A stretch of DNA of 64,000 bases from Escherichia coli (GCF_011881725.1 NZ_JAATUR010000005.1:1-64000); one strand, 5' to 3'. Shown: positions 19,244 to 31,971, counted from the first letter of the stretch. Notes: a model not told the origin generated them from the letters alone. Numbers and translations: made by a program.

Positions 19244-20040
19244 CAGAATTCATCCTCGTCATCAATAACCCGACTGACAGCCGTTGGTTGCGGCGCTTCC
19301 GGTTTGTAGTTGTAGTGAATGAGCGCCAGCAACGCCCCGACAATCACCAACGCCACCATGTTCAGTTTCAGGAAAACGATGCAAACAAAGCCAACAAGGA
19401 AGTAAATCAACATGGTGTAATTTTTGATGATCTGCTTGAGCAGGATAGCGATCCCTACGGCAGGTAAAATCCCGCCCAGCACATTCATCGTCGATAGCAC
19501 GATTTTCGGCAGGCTATCCATAAATCCGCTGATGTATTGCGCGCCAAAATAGACAGCAATAAACGTGGGTACAAAACGCAAAATAAAATTAGTCAATTGC
19601 GGCCAGATAGCCGTATTCAGGTATATGCCGCGTTCATCACCTCTCTCTAACGCCACATCGGCGCGATGGTTCCAGAAAGAGTTCAATACCATCATGGCGT
19701 TGAATAATACTGTTCCGGCAATACCAATCGTTGCCGCCAGCGCGACGGCCACTTCCGGCCCCTGACCAGAGAGAATGCCTAAAGCAATCGCCGGATAGGC
19801 CACGAAGTTCAGATCGGCCGGCATGGAGCCGCCGGGGGTGACCATTGCGATATACACGGCCTGCACGGCGACACCAATCATGATCCCTGTTTTCACATCG
19901 CCAAGAATTAGCCCGACCAGCATCCCGGAAACGAGCGGACGTGTGATCAGATACCATCCGCCTGTTAGCCCCAAAAGCCAGGGGCTACTGAGTGCGCCCA
20001 GATAACATAGAATGCCAATCAATCCAGCTTCAAAAATCAT
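19243..20040 (-). CDS. Mannose-family PTS EIIC permease
   Basis: 265-residue EIIC channel protein of the mannose-type PTS. It has multiple hydrophobic segments, the family region RPLVSGMLVGLILGDVKTG near residue 34-52 and TPGGSMPADL, which resembles the substrate-region loop of the family. It translocates the sugar together with EIID. Neighbouring EIIA and EIIB subunits complete the system. The charged C-terminal tail ends VIDDEDEF. Confidence 0.92.
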   Translation of the reverse strand: MIFEAGLIGILCYLGALSSPWLLGLTGGWYLITRPLVSGMLVGLILGDVKTGIMIGVAVQAVYIAMVTPGGSMPADLNFVAYPAIALGILSGQGPEVAVALAATIGIAGTVLFNAMMVLNSFWNHRADVALERGDERGIYLNTAIWPQLTNFILRFVPTFIAVYFGAQYISGFMDSLPKIVLSTMNVLGGILPAVGIAILLKQIIKNYTMLIYFLVGFVCIVFLKLNMVALVIVGALLALIHYNYKPEAPQPTAVSRVIDDEDEF

Positions 20041-20050
20041 GGTGTGCTCC

Positions 20051-20545
20051 TTATTTCAGCTTCTGGCGTGCATCCTGCCAGCTATAACAACTGGCATCCG
20101 GTACGAGGCGAAACTCAACCAGATGCCCGTGTTGTGTCAGCCAGTCAAAAGCGGCGATTTCATCGGCATTCACTGACTGGTTTGGTCCAATGGTGGTGGT
20201 GTCAGCGCGGGCGCTCATCGGGCCAACGTTAATTTTTCCATTGGCGTTTTGCAGGCTGATTCCTGCTTCTTCAATACGTTTCAGGGTGACGGGGGATTTA
20301 CCTATCACGAAATAACGCTTCTCACTGGCAATCACTTTTGGCAGTTTTTCAATTGCCGTGGCGGTATCGAACAACCAGACTTTCGTATCCTGAACTGCGC
20401 CTTTCATCACCGAAGAAAGCAATGAATCGGCGGCAACGGCATCATCAATGGCAACAATGCCATCGCAGGGAAGTTCTTTTGCCCAGCGTGTTACCAGTTG
20501 TCCGTGGATCACGCGATCGTCAATGCGTACAAACGAAATGCTCAT
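20051..20545 (-). CDS. Mannose-family PTS EIIB component
   Basis: 164-residue cytoplasmic EIIB. The phosphorylated His14 lies in the family motif RIDDRVIHGQ. It accepts phosphate from EIIA and passes it to the incoming sugar. It sits between EIIA (11 bp gap) and EIIC (10 bp gap). It is a separate polypeptide rather than fused to EIIA, as in sorbose- and galactosamine-type systems. Confidence 0.92.
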   Translation of the reverse strand: MSISFVRIDDRVIHGQLVTRWAKELPCDGIVAIDDAVAADSLLSSVMKGAVQDTKVWLFDTATAIEKLPKVIASEKRYFVIGKSPVTLKRIEEAGISLQNANGKINVGPMSARADTTTIGPNQSVNADEIAAFDWLTQHGHLVEFRLVPDASCYSWQDARQKLK

Positions 20546-20556
20546 AACATATTCCT

Positions 20557-20985
20557 TTAAAAATCATCTGGCTGAATGGATAACACCGGGGCGGCTTTGA
20601 CAAGCGTCGGTGCGGTCAATGTCAACAGTTCTATGGCGGCGGCGTGAACATCGGTTAAATGGCGGATCTCTTCACTAAGCAAGAGCATAGGGAAATTGAC
20701 GCCTGCGACTACGGCGACAGGCGGTTTGGTTGAGGGCGAAAAAGCATGTTGGCAGGCCACATTCCACGGTGTGCCGCTTTGTAGATCGCACAGCACCAGA
20801 ACGCCATCGCTATCTTGTCCGGCGTTCTCCAGCGTCAGGGCGAAATCACGTTTAAAACCTTCTATGCCCGCCTGTTCACTTAAGGTGACGGTAAAAACGT
20901 GGGGTAGCTCACCGTAGACCATCTGGCTGCTGGTCAGTAACGCTCCGGCAAGTGGGCCGTGGGTAGCAACAATAAGATTAATCAT
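20557..20985 (-). CDS. Mannose-family PTS EIIA component
   Basis: 142-residue EIIA with the phosphorylation site His9 in IVATHGPLA, typical of the mannose class. It receives phosphate from HPr. It is encoded separately from EIIB, 4 bp after the stop of the ManA-like gene, so the operon is tightly packed. Confidence 0.92.
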   Translation of the reverse strand: MINLIVATHGPLAGALLTSSQMVYGELPHVFTVTLSEQAGIEGFKRDFALTLENAGQDSDGVLVLCDLQSGTPWNVACQHAFSPSTKPPVAVVAGVNFPMLLLSEEIRHLTDVHAAAIELLTLTAPTLVKAAPVLSIQPDDF

Positions 20986-20989
20986 CAGC

Positions 20990-22735
20990 TTATCCTCTGA
21001 CCCAGGCTTTCATCGTCGCCAGTTGTTGCCCGATACCTTTGCCAAAGGGGGCGATGCAATATTCACCGACAGCGGCAGGAATTATAAACGTCTCGGCATA
21101 GTGGATAACGAATGGTTCGAAGGCGTCGCAGGGGCTTTCAACGATAGCTTCGGCACCCTCCACCAGATTCAACACGTTGACGCAGCCGTGGGTGTGATGC
21201 ATCACTGGCGCGGTAAACCAGTGGCGGCGGGTTTCGATAAATTCCCGTTCATGCATTCCGGTACGCTCTTCTCGCCAGCCGTTACCTTCGGCGATCGGTT
21301 CAATCCGATTCACCAGATTTTCATGCACCCACTGCGTATCGCGCTGCCAGTCAATCACCTGTTCGCCGTGTTCCAGATGGACAGGGCGCGGTAATCCATC
21401 GAGGCCCAGACGTCCCCAGTCCCACAACTTGAAGGTGAAAATATAGGGCGTTGCGCTGATCTCCAGCACCATCGTGCCCGCACCAGAGCAGTGCACCGTT
21501 CCCGCGGGAATCAAAAAGTGGTCGTGTTTACGTGCCGGGAGCTGATTCACGAAGCGGGCATCATCAAAGGCTTTTTCACCACACCCCGCTGCCTGAAGAT
21601 CGGCCAGCATCTCTTGTGGCTGTGTACCAGTTTTGGTTCCTAAATAAACCACCGCGTCAGGTTCTGCTTCCAGAATGTAGTAGCTTTCATCCTGGGTGTA
21701 GTGCATCCCGAACTGCTGCTGAATATATTCCGTTACCGGATGTACCTGAAAACTTAGGTTCTGCCCGCCAATGGTATCGAGAAAGTCAAAACGGATCGGA
21801 AACTCCGCGCCAAAGCGGGCGTGAACTTTTTCACCCAGCAAAGGGCGCGGGTAAAGAAGCACCAGATCCTGTGAAGGGATCTCGATCCGCACGTTGCCAA
21901 AACGCAGTAACAGGCTGTTTTCCTCGGGCACGCAATCAAAACACCATGCGTAATTTGGCGCGGAGGGATCGAGATCGAATAGTTGTTTCATCCATTGACC
22001 GCCCCACACACCGGGATCAAAGAATGGCACGACTCGGAACGGTCGCGTGGTGGTGTGTTGCAATGCGCAACGTAGCGCCTCGCCGTTAACCATCGCGGGA
22101 GACTCTTTTATCGTGGTATCCAGCAGATAATCAGTACGTTTCAGGAGCGGGGTCTTGTGCTTATCGAACACCCGCCACTCAATAAAGAACGCGCGCTTAT
22201 AGCGGCGCAACATATCTTCATCGCTATTTTCGGCACCCCAGTTTCCCAGTTCGTCGTGACGCATTCGTTGTTGGATTTCCCAACGCGGCATATCGGCGTA
22301 AATCAGCACATCGCCGTTATGCGCTAGTGTGGCACCGGAACCGTAGAGAACCACTACGCCTTCCTGAATATCTTCAACTTGCTGGCGTAGTCGGTTCAGT
22401 TTTTCTGCGTCATAAAATTCAGCAAGCTGATGGCAGGAAAGCACGCCGAACACGCGATCATCAGTAAGATTTCGCGCCAGCAGTTCATGCAGCGCCTGTG
22501 GTGTGTGGCGCGCCGATTCGACATTCAGTACCTTTACCGCATTGAGCATCGGTAAAAAATGCTGTTCAAGTTCAGCCAGTTGTACACCTGGATAGCAGTC
22601 AATAACGACTACCGTTTTGGCTGATGCCGAAGCCCTGGCGTTAATTTCGTTGCTGATCGACGCCCAGCCGCTCCAGGCCTGATTGTCGTATCCCTGAACG
22701 GCAACTTCCGGGAATTTATTATAGGTTGATCGCAT
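20990..22735 (-). CDS. Class I mannose-6-phosphate isomerase-like protein with extra N-terminal domain
   Basis: 581-residue protein. The C-terminal part (about 230-581) looks like a type I phosphomannose isomerase: Gln330 and His332 (SFQVHP), Glu350 (DESYY) and His415 (PAGTVHCSG) fit the four zinc ligands of ManA, followed by ISATPYIFTFKLWDWGR. The first ~215 residues form a separate region (VVVIDCYP near 42-49, GSGATLAHNGDVLIYADMP near 132-150) that I do not recognise. Ordinary ManA is ~390 residues, so this is a fusion or extended subfamily. GGAGG precedes the ATG. It is first gene of the PTS operon. Confidence 0.82.
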   Translation of the reverse strand: MRSTYNKFPEVAVQGYDNQAWSGWASISNEINARASASAKTVVVIDCYPGVQLAELEQHFLPMLNAVKVLNVESARHTPQALHELLARNLTDDRVFGVLSCHQLAEFYDAEKLNRLRQQVEDIQEGVVVLYGSGATLAHNGDVLIYADMPRWEIQQRMRHDELGNWGAENSDEDMLRRYKRAFFIEWRVFDKHKTPLLKRTDYLLDTTIKESPAMVNGEALRCALQHTTTRPFRVVPFFDPGVWGGQWMKQLFDLDPSAPNYAWCFDCVPEENSLLLRFGNVRIEIPSQDLVLLYPRPLLGEKVHARFGAEFPIRFDFLDTIGGQNLSFQVHPVTEYIQQQFGMHYTQDESYYILEAEPDAVVYLGTKTGTQPQEMLADLQAAGCGEKAFDDARFVNQLPARKHDHFLIPAGTVHCSGAGTMVLEISATPYIFTFKLWDWGRLGLDGLPRPVHLEHGEQVIDWQRDTQWVHENLVNRIEPIAEGNGWREERTGMHEREFIETRRHWFTAPVMHHTHGCVNVLNLVEGAEAIVESPCDAFEPFVIHYAETFIIPAAVGEYCIAPFGKGIGQQLATMKAWVRG

Positions 22736-22762
22736 TTTCGGCCTCCGTGTTTTCTAAACAGA

Positions 22763-22778
22763 GATTAATCGATTAACC
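22763..22778. promoter_or_regulatory. Putative LacI-family operator before the PTS operon
   Basis: GATTAATCGATTAACC, the exact reverse complement of the site at 16988-17003 and one mismatch from the perfect palindrome GGTTAATCGATTAACC. It lies 28 bp upstream of the ManA-like start codon on the minus strand, where it would block transcription. Confidence 0.7.
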
Positions 22779-22793
22779 TTGTTATGACAGTGT

Positions 22794-22810
22794 GGTTAAC
22801 GCGATTAACC
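22794..22810. promoter_or_regulatory. Putative LacI-family operator, 17 bp variant
   Basis: GGTTAACGCGATTAACC: half-sites GGTTAA and TTAACC are perfect inverted repeats but the spacer is 5 instead of 4. It lies in the middle of the 187 bp divergent region between the PTS operon and the repressor gene. Confidence 0.6.
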
Positions 22811-22883
22811 CGGCATATTCGATAACATATAGCGAAAATGGCGTTGTTATGTGAGAAGTGTCACAAGGAAATTTGATCAAAAA

Positions 22884-22899
22884 GATTAACCGATTAACC
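22884..22899. promoter_or_regulatory. Putative LacI-family operator before the repressor gene
   Basis: GATTAACCGATTAACC, two mismatches from GGTTAATCGATTAACC, 23 bp before the repressor ATG. This suggests autoregulation of the repressor gene (inference). Confidence 0.6.
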
Positions 22900-22922
22900 T
22901 TCGATAGTGTTCAGGAGAAAAG

Positions 22923-23930
22923 ATGACAACAGTAACGCTGGCGCAGGTTGCAGAGCGAGCGGGGGTTTCTACAGCGACAGTCTCGATGGTGTTGCGTAAT
23001 CGGGGGCGGATCTCGCAGGCAACGCGTGAGAGAGTATTAAAAGCCCTGGATGATGCCGGTTATGTCTATAACCAGACGGCGGCGAATTTACGTAATCGTA
23101 GTAGTAATCAGGTCGGGTTGTTGCTGCACGATATTACTAACCCATTTTACGGCGAGATGACCGCCGGACTGAGCCACGAAATGGAGCGCCATGATCTGCT
23201 GCTCTTTCTGGCGAATAGCGAAGAATCTGGCGAGCGGCAGCAAAAGTTTGTCGATTCTCTGATGCGCAATAACGCCTGCGGCATGGTGCTGTGCGCGGCG
23301 CGGGAAACGCCAGCCTCCTTTTTTGAGGCGCTGAAGCGGCGCAATATTCCCGCCATTATGGTGGTGCGTCCACTCAGCGATCCTGACTTTGATTTTGTAG
23401 GCACTGATAATTTTCTCGGCACGCAGATGGCGACCACACACTTAGTAAAAATGGGGCATAAGAACATTGCCTTTATTGGCGGCAGCCCTCACTCCGGTAG
23501 CCGGGCGCAACGTATTGGCGGTTTTACGAGCACCTTGCTAGAACATGGGATATCACCTGACCCACAATGGATTGTTGCCGCGCAGGCGAACCAGTCAGAC
23601 GGTGCAAAAGTAGCTGAATCGCTATTGGCACGCTATCCGAACATTACCGCTGCTGTTTGCTATCAGGATATTGTCGCATTGGGCGTCATGCAGGCATTAC
23701 GGAAAATGGGGCGAGAACCAGGGCGGGATTTTGCGCTGGTGGGATTTGACGATATCACCGAAGCTGCGCTGGTACAGCCAGCGCTTACCACCGTTTCGGT
23801 GGCGGCAAAAGAGATTGGTCGCAAGGCCGGGGAACTGCTCTACAGCCGCATTCAGGGTAACGATGAACCACCAAAACGGATCATTTTGCCACCGGCATTA
23901 GTGGTCAGAGAATCATGCGGTTTTCGCTGA
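22923..23930 (+). CDS. LacI-family transcriptional repressor of the sugar cluster
   Basis: 335-residue LacI/GalR-type regulator. The N-terminal HTH is at about residues 5-25 (TLAQVAERAGVSTATVSMVLRN), with a hinge helix near 50-60 (NQTAANLRNRSS) and a periplasmic-binding-protein-like sugar domain (KMGHKNIAFIGG, ALVGFDDI). CAGGAG precedes the ATG. It is divergent from the PTS operon, and four copies of a symmetric LacI-type operator occur in the cluster. It should sense the sugar or its phosphate and derepress both operons (inference). It resembles MalI-type regulators but I cannot name an orthologue. Confidence 0.93.
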   Translation: MTTVTLAQVAERAGVSTATVSMVLRNRGRISQATRERVLKALDDAGYVYNQTAANLRNRSSNQVGLLLHDITNPFYGEMTAGLSHEMERHDLLLFLANSEESGERQQKFVDSLMRNNACGMVLCAARETPASFFEALKRRNIPAIMVVRPLSDPDFDFVGTDNFLGTQMATTHLVKMGHKNIAFIGGSPHSGSRAQRIGGFTSTLLEHGISPDPQWIVAAQANQSDGAKVAESLLARYPNITAAVCYQDIVALGVMQALRKMGREPGRDFALVGFDDITEAALVQPALTTVSVAAKEIGRKAGELLYSRIQGNDEPPKRIILPPALVVRESCGFR

Positions 23931-24046
23931 TTTCAATGGTTTTGCTGATGACGCCTCCTGTTTTACATTTAATTCTAATTATCGCCGTTTTTCGCTGGCA
24001 GCGTCGCGATACGCTGGGTACTCTGAAACGGTTTACGCAAAATTAA
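23915..24046 (+). CDS. Possible small membrane protein before dapB
   Basis: 43-codon frame beginning inside the last codons of the repressor gene (ATG at 23915; alternative ATG at 23936) and ending 15 bp before dapB. The translation has one strongly hydrophobic stretch (SLISMVLLMTPPVLHLILIIAVF) followed by a basic tail, like a single-span small protein. The ribosome site is weak, and the region also has to hold the dapB promoter, so it may be fortuitous. Confidence 0.25.
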   Translation: MRFSLISMVLLMTPPVLHLILIIAVFRWQRRDTLGTLKRFTQN

Positions 24047-24883
<837 letters not shown>

Positions 24884-24935
24884 CCACAAAAAATTTGAGT
24901 TGATGCAAAAATAACATATTTAATTTATTGATTAT

Positions 24936-24967
24936 AAAGGGCTTTAATTTTTAGCCCTTTTATTTTT
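24936..24967 (+). terminator. Intrinsic terminator of dapB
   Basis: AAAGGGCT at 24936-24943 pairs with AGCCCTTT at 24953-24960, followed by TATTTTT. It is 53 bp after the dapB stop codon. Confidence 0.8.
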
Positions 24968-25046
24968 GGTATTGCACTTATAAAAGTGAGATAGAAGCTG
25001 AAAATTATATGTTTTATACTCTATTTTTGTTGTTTTAATGTAAATT

Positions 25047-25062
25047 TTGACCATTTGGTCCA
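25047..25062. promoter_or_regulatory. RutR-type site upstream of carAB
   Basis: TTGACCATTTGGTCCA matches the RutR palindrome TTGACCAnnTGGTCAA with one mismatch. RutR is a known pyrimidine-responsive regulator of carAB P1. It lies in the 455 bp dapB-carA spacer, which is wholly regulatory. Confidence 0.75.
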
Positions 25063-25102
25063 CTTTTTCCTACCTGTTTTTGTTTCATGCAATCTTCTCG
25101 CT

Positions 25103-25118
25103 GCGCAAGCGTTTTCCA
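25103..25118. promoter_or_regulatory. PurR-type box upstream of carAB
   Basis: GCGCAAGCGTTTTCCA resembles the PurR consensus ACGCAAACGTTTNCNT and lies about 35 bp before a TATAAA -10 at 25154-25159 that should be the P1 promoter. PurR control of carAB P1 is established in E. coli. Confidence 0.65.
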
Positions 25119-25290
25119 GAATAGATTAGATGATCTTTTTGTCGCTTAACTGCTATAAATTCTCTATGAGCCTCAAAATAATATAAAAAATACCGCCATT
25201 AAGTTGACTTTTAGCTCCCATATCTCCAAAATGCCGCCGTTTGCCAGAAATTCGTCGGTAAGCAGATTTGCATTGATTTACGTCATCATT

Positions 25291-25329
25291 GTGAATTAAT
25301 ATGCAAATAAAGTGAGTGAATATTCTCTG
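25291..25329. promoter_or_regulatory. Two ArgR boxes over carAB promoter P2
   Basis: Two adjacent 18 bp AT-rich imperfect palindromes, GTGAATTAATATGCAAAT at 25291-25308 and GTGAGTGAATATTCTCTG at 25312-25329, fit tandem ARG boxes with a 3 bp gap. They precede the carA start directly, as known for the arginine-repressed P2 promoter. Confidence 0.8.
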
Positions 25330-25338
25330 GAGGGTGTT

Positions 25339-26487
25339 TTGATTAAGTCAGCGCTATTGGTTCTGGAAGACGGAACCCAGTTTCACGGTCGGGCCATAGG
25401 GGCAACAGGTTCGGCGGTTGGGGAAGTCGTTTTCAATACTTCAATGACCGGTTATCAAGAAATCCTCACTGATCCTTCCTATTCTCGTCAAATCGTTACT
25501 CTTACTTATCCCCATATTGGCAATGTCGGCACCAATGAAGCCGATGAAGAATCTTCTCAGGTACATGCACAAGGTCTGGTGATTCGCGACCTGCCGCTGA
25601 TTGCCAGCAACTTCCGCAACACTGAAGATCTCTCTTCTTACCTGAAGCGCCATAACATCGTGGCGATTGCCGATATCGATACCCGTAAGCTGACGCGTTT
25701 ACTGCGTGAGAAAGGCGCACAGAATGGCTGCATTATCGCGGGCGACAACCCGGATGCGGCGCTGGCCTTAGAAAAAGCTCGTGCGTTCCCTGGCCTGAAT
25801 GGCATGGATCTGGCAAAAGAAGTAACCACCGCAGAAGCCTATAGCTGGACACAAGGGAGCTGGACGCTGACCGGCGGCCTGCCAGAAGCAAAAAAAGAAG
25901 ACGAGCTGCCGTTCCATGTCGTGGCTTATGATTTTGGTGCCAAGCGCAACATCCTGCGGATGCTAGTGGACAGAGGCTGCCGCCTGACGATTGTTCCGGC
26001 GCAAACTTCTGCCGAAGACGTGCTGAAAATGAATCCGGACGGCATCTTCCTTTCCAACGGTCCTGGTGACCCGGCACCGTGTGATTACGCCATTACCGCC
26101 ATCCAGAAATTCCTCGAAACCGACATCCCGGTATTTGGCATTTGCCTCGGTCATCAACTGCTGGCGCTGGCGAGCGGTGCGAAGACCATCAAAATGAAAT
26201 TTGGTCACCACGGCGGCAACCATCCGGTGAAGGATGTTGAGAAAAACGTGGTGATGATTACCGCCCAGAACCACGGTTTTGCAGTGGACGAAGCAACATT
26301 ACCTGCAAACCTGCGTGTTACGCATAAATCCCTGTTCGACGGTACGTTACAGGGGATTCATCGCACCGATAAACCGGCATTCAGCTTCCAGGGCCACCCT
26401 GAAGCCAGCCCGGGGCCACACGACGCCGCGCCGTTGTTCGACCACTTTATCGAGTTAATTGAGCAGTACCGTAAAACCGCTAAGTAA
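25339..26487 (+). CDS. carA: Carbamoyl phosphate synthetase small subunit
   Basis: Glutamine amidotransferase subunit that supplies ammonia to CarB for carbamoyl phosphate (arginine and pyrimidine synthesis). I take the TTG at 25339 as start ([17 protein letters not shown] follows; 382 residues, as in K-12), with GGAGGG at 25329-25334. The GTG at 25312 would place the start inside the ARG boxes. Class I amidotransferase motifs are [10 protein letters not shown] (nucleophile Cys269) and [10 protein letters not shown] (His353, Glu355). carB follows 17 bp later. Confidence 0.98.
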   Translation: MIKSALLVLEDGTQFHGRAIGATGSAVGEVVFNTSMTGYQEILTDPSYSRQIVTLTYPHIGNVGTNEADEESSQVHAQGLVIRDLPLIASNFRNTEDLSSYLKRHNIVAIADIDTRKLTRLLREKGAQNGCIIAGDNPDAALALEKARAFPGLNGMDLAKEVTTAEAYSWTQGSWTLTGGLPEAKKEDELPFHVVAYDFGAKRNILRMLVDRGCRLTIVPAQTSAEDVLKMNPDGIFLSNGPGDPAPCDYAITAIQKFLETDIPVFGICLGHQLLALASGAKTIKMKFGHHGGNHPVKDVEKNVVMITAQNHGFAVDEATLPANLRVTHKSLFDGTLQGIHRTDKPAFSFQGHPEASPGPHDAAPLFDHFIELIEQYRKTAK

Positions 26488-26504
26488 TCAGGAGTAAAAG
26501 AGCC

Positions 26505-29726
<3,222 letters not shown>

Positions 29727-29778
29727 TAGCGAGTTATGGCGGATATTTTTTATTCGCCAAATTGATCGAATAACTAAT

Positions 29779-29807
29779 ACGGTTCTCGAAAGAGGACCGT
29801 TTTTTTA
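29779..29807 (+). terminator. Intrinsic terminator of carAB
   Basis: ACGGTTCTC and GAGGACCGT pair around a GAAA tetraloop at 29779-29800 and are followed by seven Ts, about 50 bp after the carB stop. Confidence 0.88.
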
Positions 29808-29985
29808 TCTGTAAGACAAAACTTTTTTGGCATTCATATTTTTGATGGCGCAAGCAGGATTTTGCTCACACTAATCCTTCGTGAAGTCGCATACTATCGA
29901 TATATCCATAATTTTAATATGGCCTTGTTTAATTGCTTCAAAACGAGTCATAGCCAGTCTTTTAATTTTTGATACTGGAGTTCGT

Positions 29986-30381
29986 ATGTGTGAAGGATAT
30001 GTTGAAAAACCACTCTATTTGTTAATTGCTGAATGGATGATGGCTGAAAACCGGTGGGTGATAGCAAGAGAGATCTCTATTCATTTCGATATTGAACACA
30101 GCAAGGCGATTAATACCCTGACTTATATTCTGTCGGAAGTCGCAGAAATAAGCTGCGAAGTTAAGATGATCCCTAATAAGCTGGAAGGGCGGGGATGCCA
30201 GTGTCAACGACTGGTAAAAGTGGTCGATATCGATGAGCAAATTTACGCGCGCCTGCGCAATAACAGTCGGGAAAAATTAGTCGGCTTAAGAAAGACGCCG
30301 CGTATTCCTGCTGTTCCGCTCACGGAACTTAATCGCGAGCAGAAGTGGCAGATGATGTTGTCAAAGAGTATGCGTCGTTAA
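29986..30381 (+). CDS. caiF: CaiF, activator of cai and fix operons
   Basis: 131-residue DNA-binding activator of carnitine metabolism genes, made anaerobically and acting with carnitine. I start at the ATG at 29986 (MCEGYVEKPLYLL, CTGGAG upstream), as in K-12; the longer frame from 29881 has no ribosome site. The N-terminal half fits an HTH (WVIAREISIHFDIEHSKAINTL). Its inverted-repeat targets are visible in the caiT-fixA region. It faces caiE across a REP array. Confidence 0.95.
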   Translation: MCEGYVEKPLYLLIAEWMMAENRWVIAREISIHFDIEHSKAINTLTYILSEVAEISCEVKMIPNKLEGRGCQCQRLVKVVDIDEQIYARLRNNSREKLVGLRKTPRIPAVPLTELNREQKWQMMLSKSMRR

Positions 30382-30408
30382 TTTAATCTCGTTGATGCTG
30401 CTCGACCT

Positions 30409-30588
30409 GATCGCCGGATGCGATGCTGGCGCATCTTATCCGGCCTACGGGTGCTTTCCAGGCAGGTCGGATAAGGCGTTTACGCCGCATCCGACAGTGA
30501 TCGCCGGATGCGATGCTGGCACATCTTATCCGGCCTACGGGTGCTCTCAGAGTAGGTCGGATAAGGCGTTTACGCCGCATCCGACAAG
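30409..30588. repeat. Tandem BIME, 2 x 90 bp, between caiF and caiE
   Basis: Two head-to-tail copies (starting 30409 and 30499) of a 90 bp unit. Each has GCCGGATGCGATGCTGG, TTATCCGGCCTACGGGTG and the inverted GTCGGATAAGGCG...GCATCCGAC. They differ at only a few positions. They lie between converging genes and abut the caiE stop codon. Confidence 0.9.
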
Positions 30589-30589
30589 A

Positions 30590-31180
30590 TTACCGCTTTG
30601 GCGTCACATCCGTCGTCCCCTGCAAACGGGGGCGATTTTCCTCCATTTGCCTCAACGGCTGCGTTTCATGTAACGCTGTATGACAGCGCCCGACAAGATC
30701 CTGATACTCTTTGGTATTCAACCGTTTCCAGTGTAACTCGTCGTCACTAACACTGCGTACAGCGCGGGCTGGCGTGCCCATCAACAACTGGCGTTTCCCG
30801 CCGCTAAAGCCTGTTTTGACAAAGCTCATAGCGGCAACAATGCTCTCTTCGCCAATGACCGCGCCATCCATAATCACGCTGTTCATCCCGACCAGGGCAT
30901 CGCGACCAATCACACAACCATGAAGGATCGCTCCGTGCCCGATATGGCCGTTTTCCCCAACGATGGTGTCAGTGTCGCAGTAGCCATGCATAATGCAGCC
31001 ATCCTGAATATTGGCTCCCGCTTGCACAATCAACCGCCCGTAATCACCGCGCAGCGAGGCGAGGGGGCCGATATAGACACCGGCTCCCACAATCACATCG
31101 CCAATCAATACAGCACTGGGATGGACAAACGCCGTCGGGTGAACCACCGGAATTAATCCCTCAAAGGCGTAATAGCTCAC
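30590..31180 (-). CDS. caiE: CaiE, carnitine operon protein
   Basis: 196 residues from a GTG start at 31180 ([11 protein letters not shown]), 5 bp after the caiD stop, matching K-12. It is a left-handed beta-helix hexapeptide-repeat protein of the gamma-carbonic-anhydrase/PaaY type, with repeats such as [14 protein letters not shown] and [15 protein letters not shown] whose His residues may bind metal. It may help make or activate the carnitine-CoA cofactor; its exact role is not settled. It is the last gene of caiTABCDE. Confidence 0.93.
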   Translation of the reverse strand: MSYYAFEGLIPVVHPTAFVHPSAVLIGDVIVGAGVYIGPLASLRGDYGRLIVQAGANIQDGCIMHGYCDTDTIVGENGHIGHGAILHGCVIGRDALVGMNSVIMDGAVIGEESIVAAMSFVKTGFSGGKRQLLMGTPARAVRSVSDDELHWKRLNTKEYQDLVGRCHTALHETQPLRQMEENRPRLQGTTDVTPKR

Positions 31181-31185
31181 GGTTG

Positions 31186-31971
31186 TTAACGCCCTTTCCA
31201 CACCGGATCGCGCTTCTCGGCAAACGCCAACGGCCCTTCAATGGCATCTTCCGAGTGCAGAACCGATGGATAGTGTTTCAACACGCCGCTGCGAATATAG
31301 CGATACGCTTCTTCTACCGGCATTTCGCAGGTGGTGCGGTAGATCTCTTTCAGTGCCGCGATCGCCAGCGGGGCGCTGTCAACCAGTTGCTGCGCCAGTT
31401 CGCGGGCGTTATCCATCAGTTCCGCCTGGCTAACCACGTGGTTGACTACCCCCCAACGCAGCGCCTCTTCTGCGCCCATTCGTCTGCCGGTCATCACCAT
31501 TTCATTGACGATGGCAGGCGGCAGGATTTTCGGCAGACGCAGCACGCCGCCACTGTCCGGGACGATGCCCAGTTTAGCTTCCGGCAGAGCGAAGCTGGCG
31601 TTATCGGCACAAACAATAAAATCTGCCGCCAGCGCCAGTTCAAAGCCGCCGCCAAAGGCGTAGCCGTTCACGGCGGCGATAACCGGTTTGTCGAGATTGA
31701 AAATTTCAGTTAAGCCAGCAAAACCACCCGGACCAAAGTCAGCATCCGGCGCTTCGCCTTCTGCAGCCGCTTTTAAATCCCAGCCAGCGGAAAAGAATTT
31801 CTCTCCGGCACCGGTAATAATGGCGACGCGTAATTGTGGATCGTCACGGAAATTTAGGAACACCTCGCCCATTTCAAAGCTGGTTTTTGCATCAATAGCA
31901 TTGGCTTTTGGGCGATCAAGAGTAATTTCCAGAATAGATCCATTGCGGGTCAGATGTAATGATTCACTCAT
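31186..31971 (-). CDS. caiD: CaiD, carnitinyl-CoA dehydratase
   Basis: Crotonase-family enzyme that interconverts carnitinyl-CoA and crotonobetainyl-CoA. It has 261 residues from the ATG at 31971 ([11 protein letters not shown]); the upstream in-frame ATG adds 12 residues not found in the mature K-12 protein. The oxyanion-hole region [10 protein letters not shown] and the active-site stretch [15 protein letters not shown] are present. AAGGA lies unusually close to the ATG. Confidence 0.95.
   Translation of the reverse strand: MSESLHLTRNGSILEITLDRPKANAIDAKTSFEMGEVFLNFRDDPQLRVAIITGAGEKFFSAGWDLKAAAEGEAPDADFGPGGFAGLTEIFNLDKPVIAAVNGYAFGGGFELALAADFIVCADNASFALPEAKLGIVPDSGGVLRLPKILPPAIVNEMVMTGRRMGAEEALRWGVVNHVVSQAELMDNARELAQQLVDSAPLAIAALKEIYRTTCEMPVEEAYRYIRSGVLKHYPSVLHSEDAIEGPLAFAEKRDPVWKGR

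Noticed and set aside
29881..29985. N-terminal extension of CaiF
   Set aside because: No ribosome site at the GTG; the ATG at 29986 has a good one and fits the known protein length.
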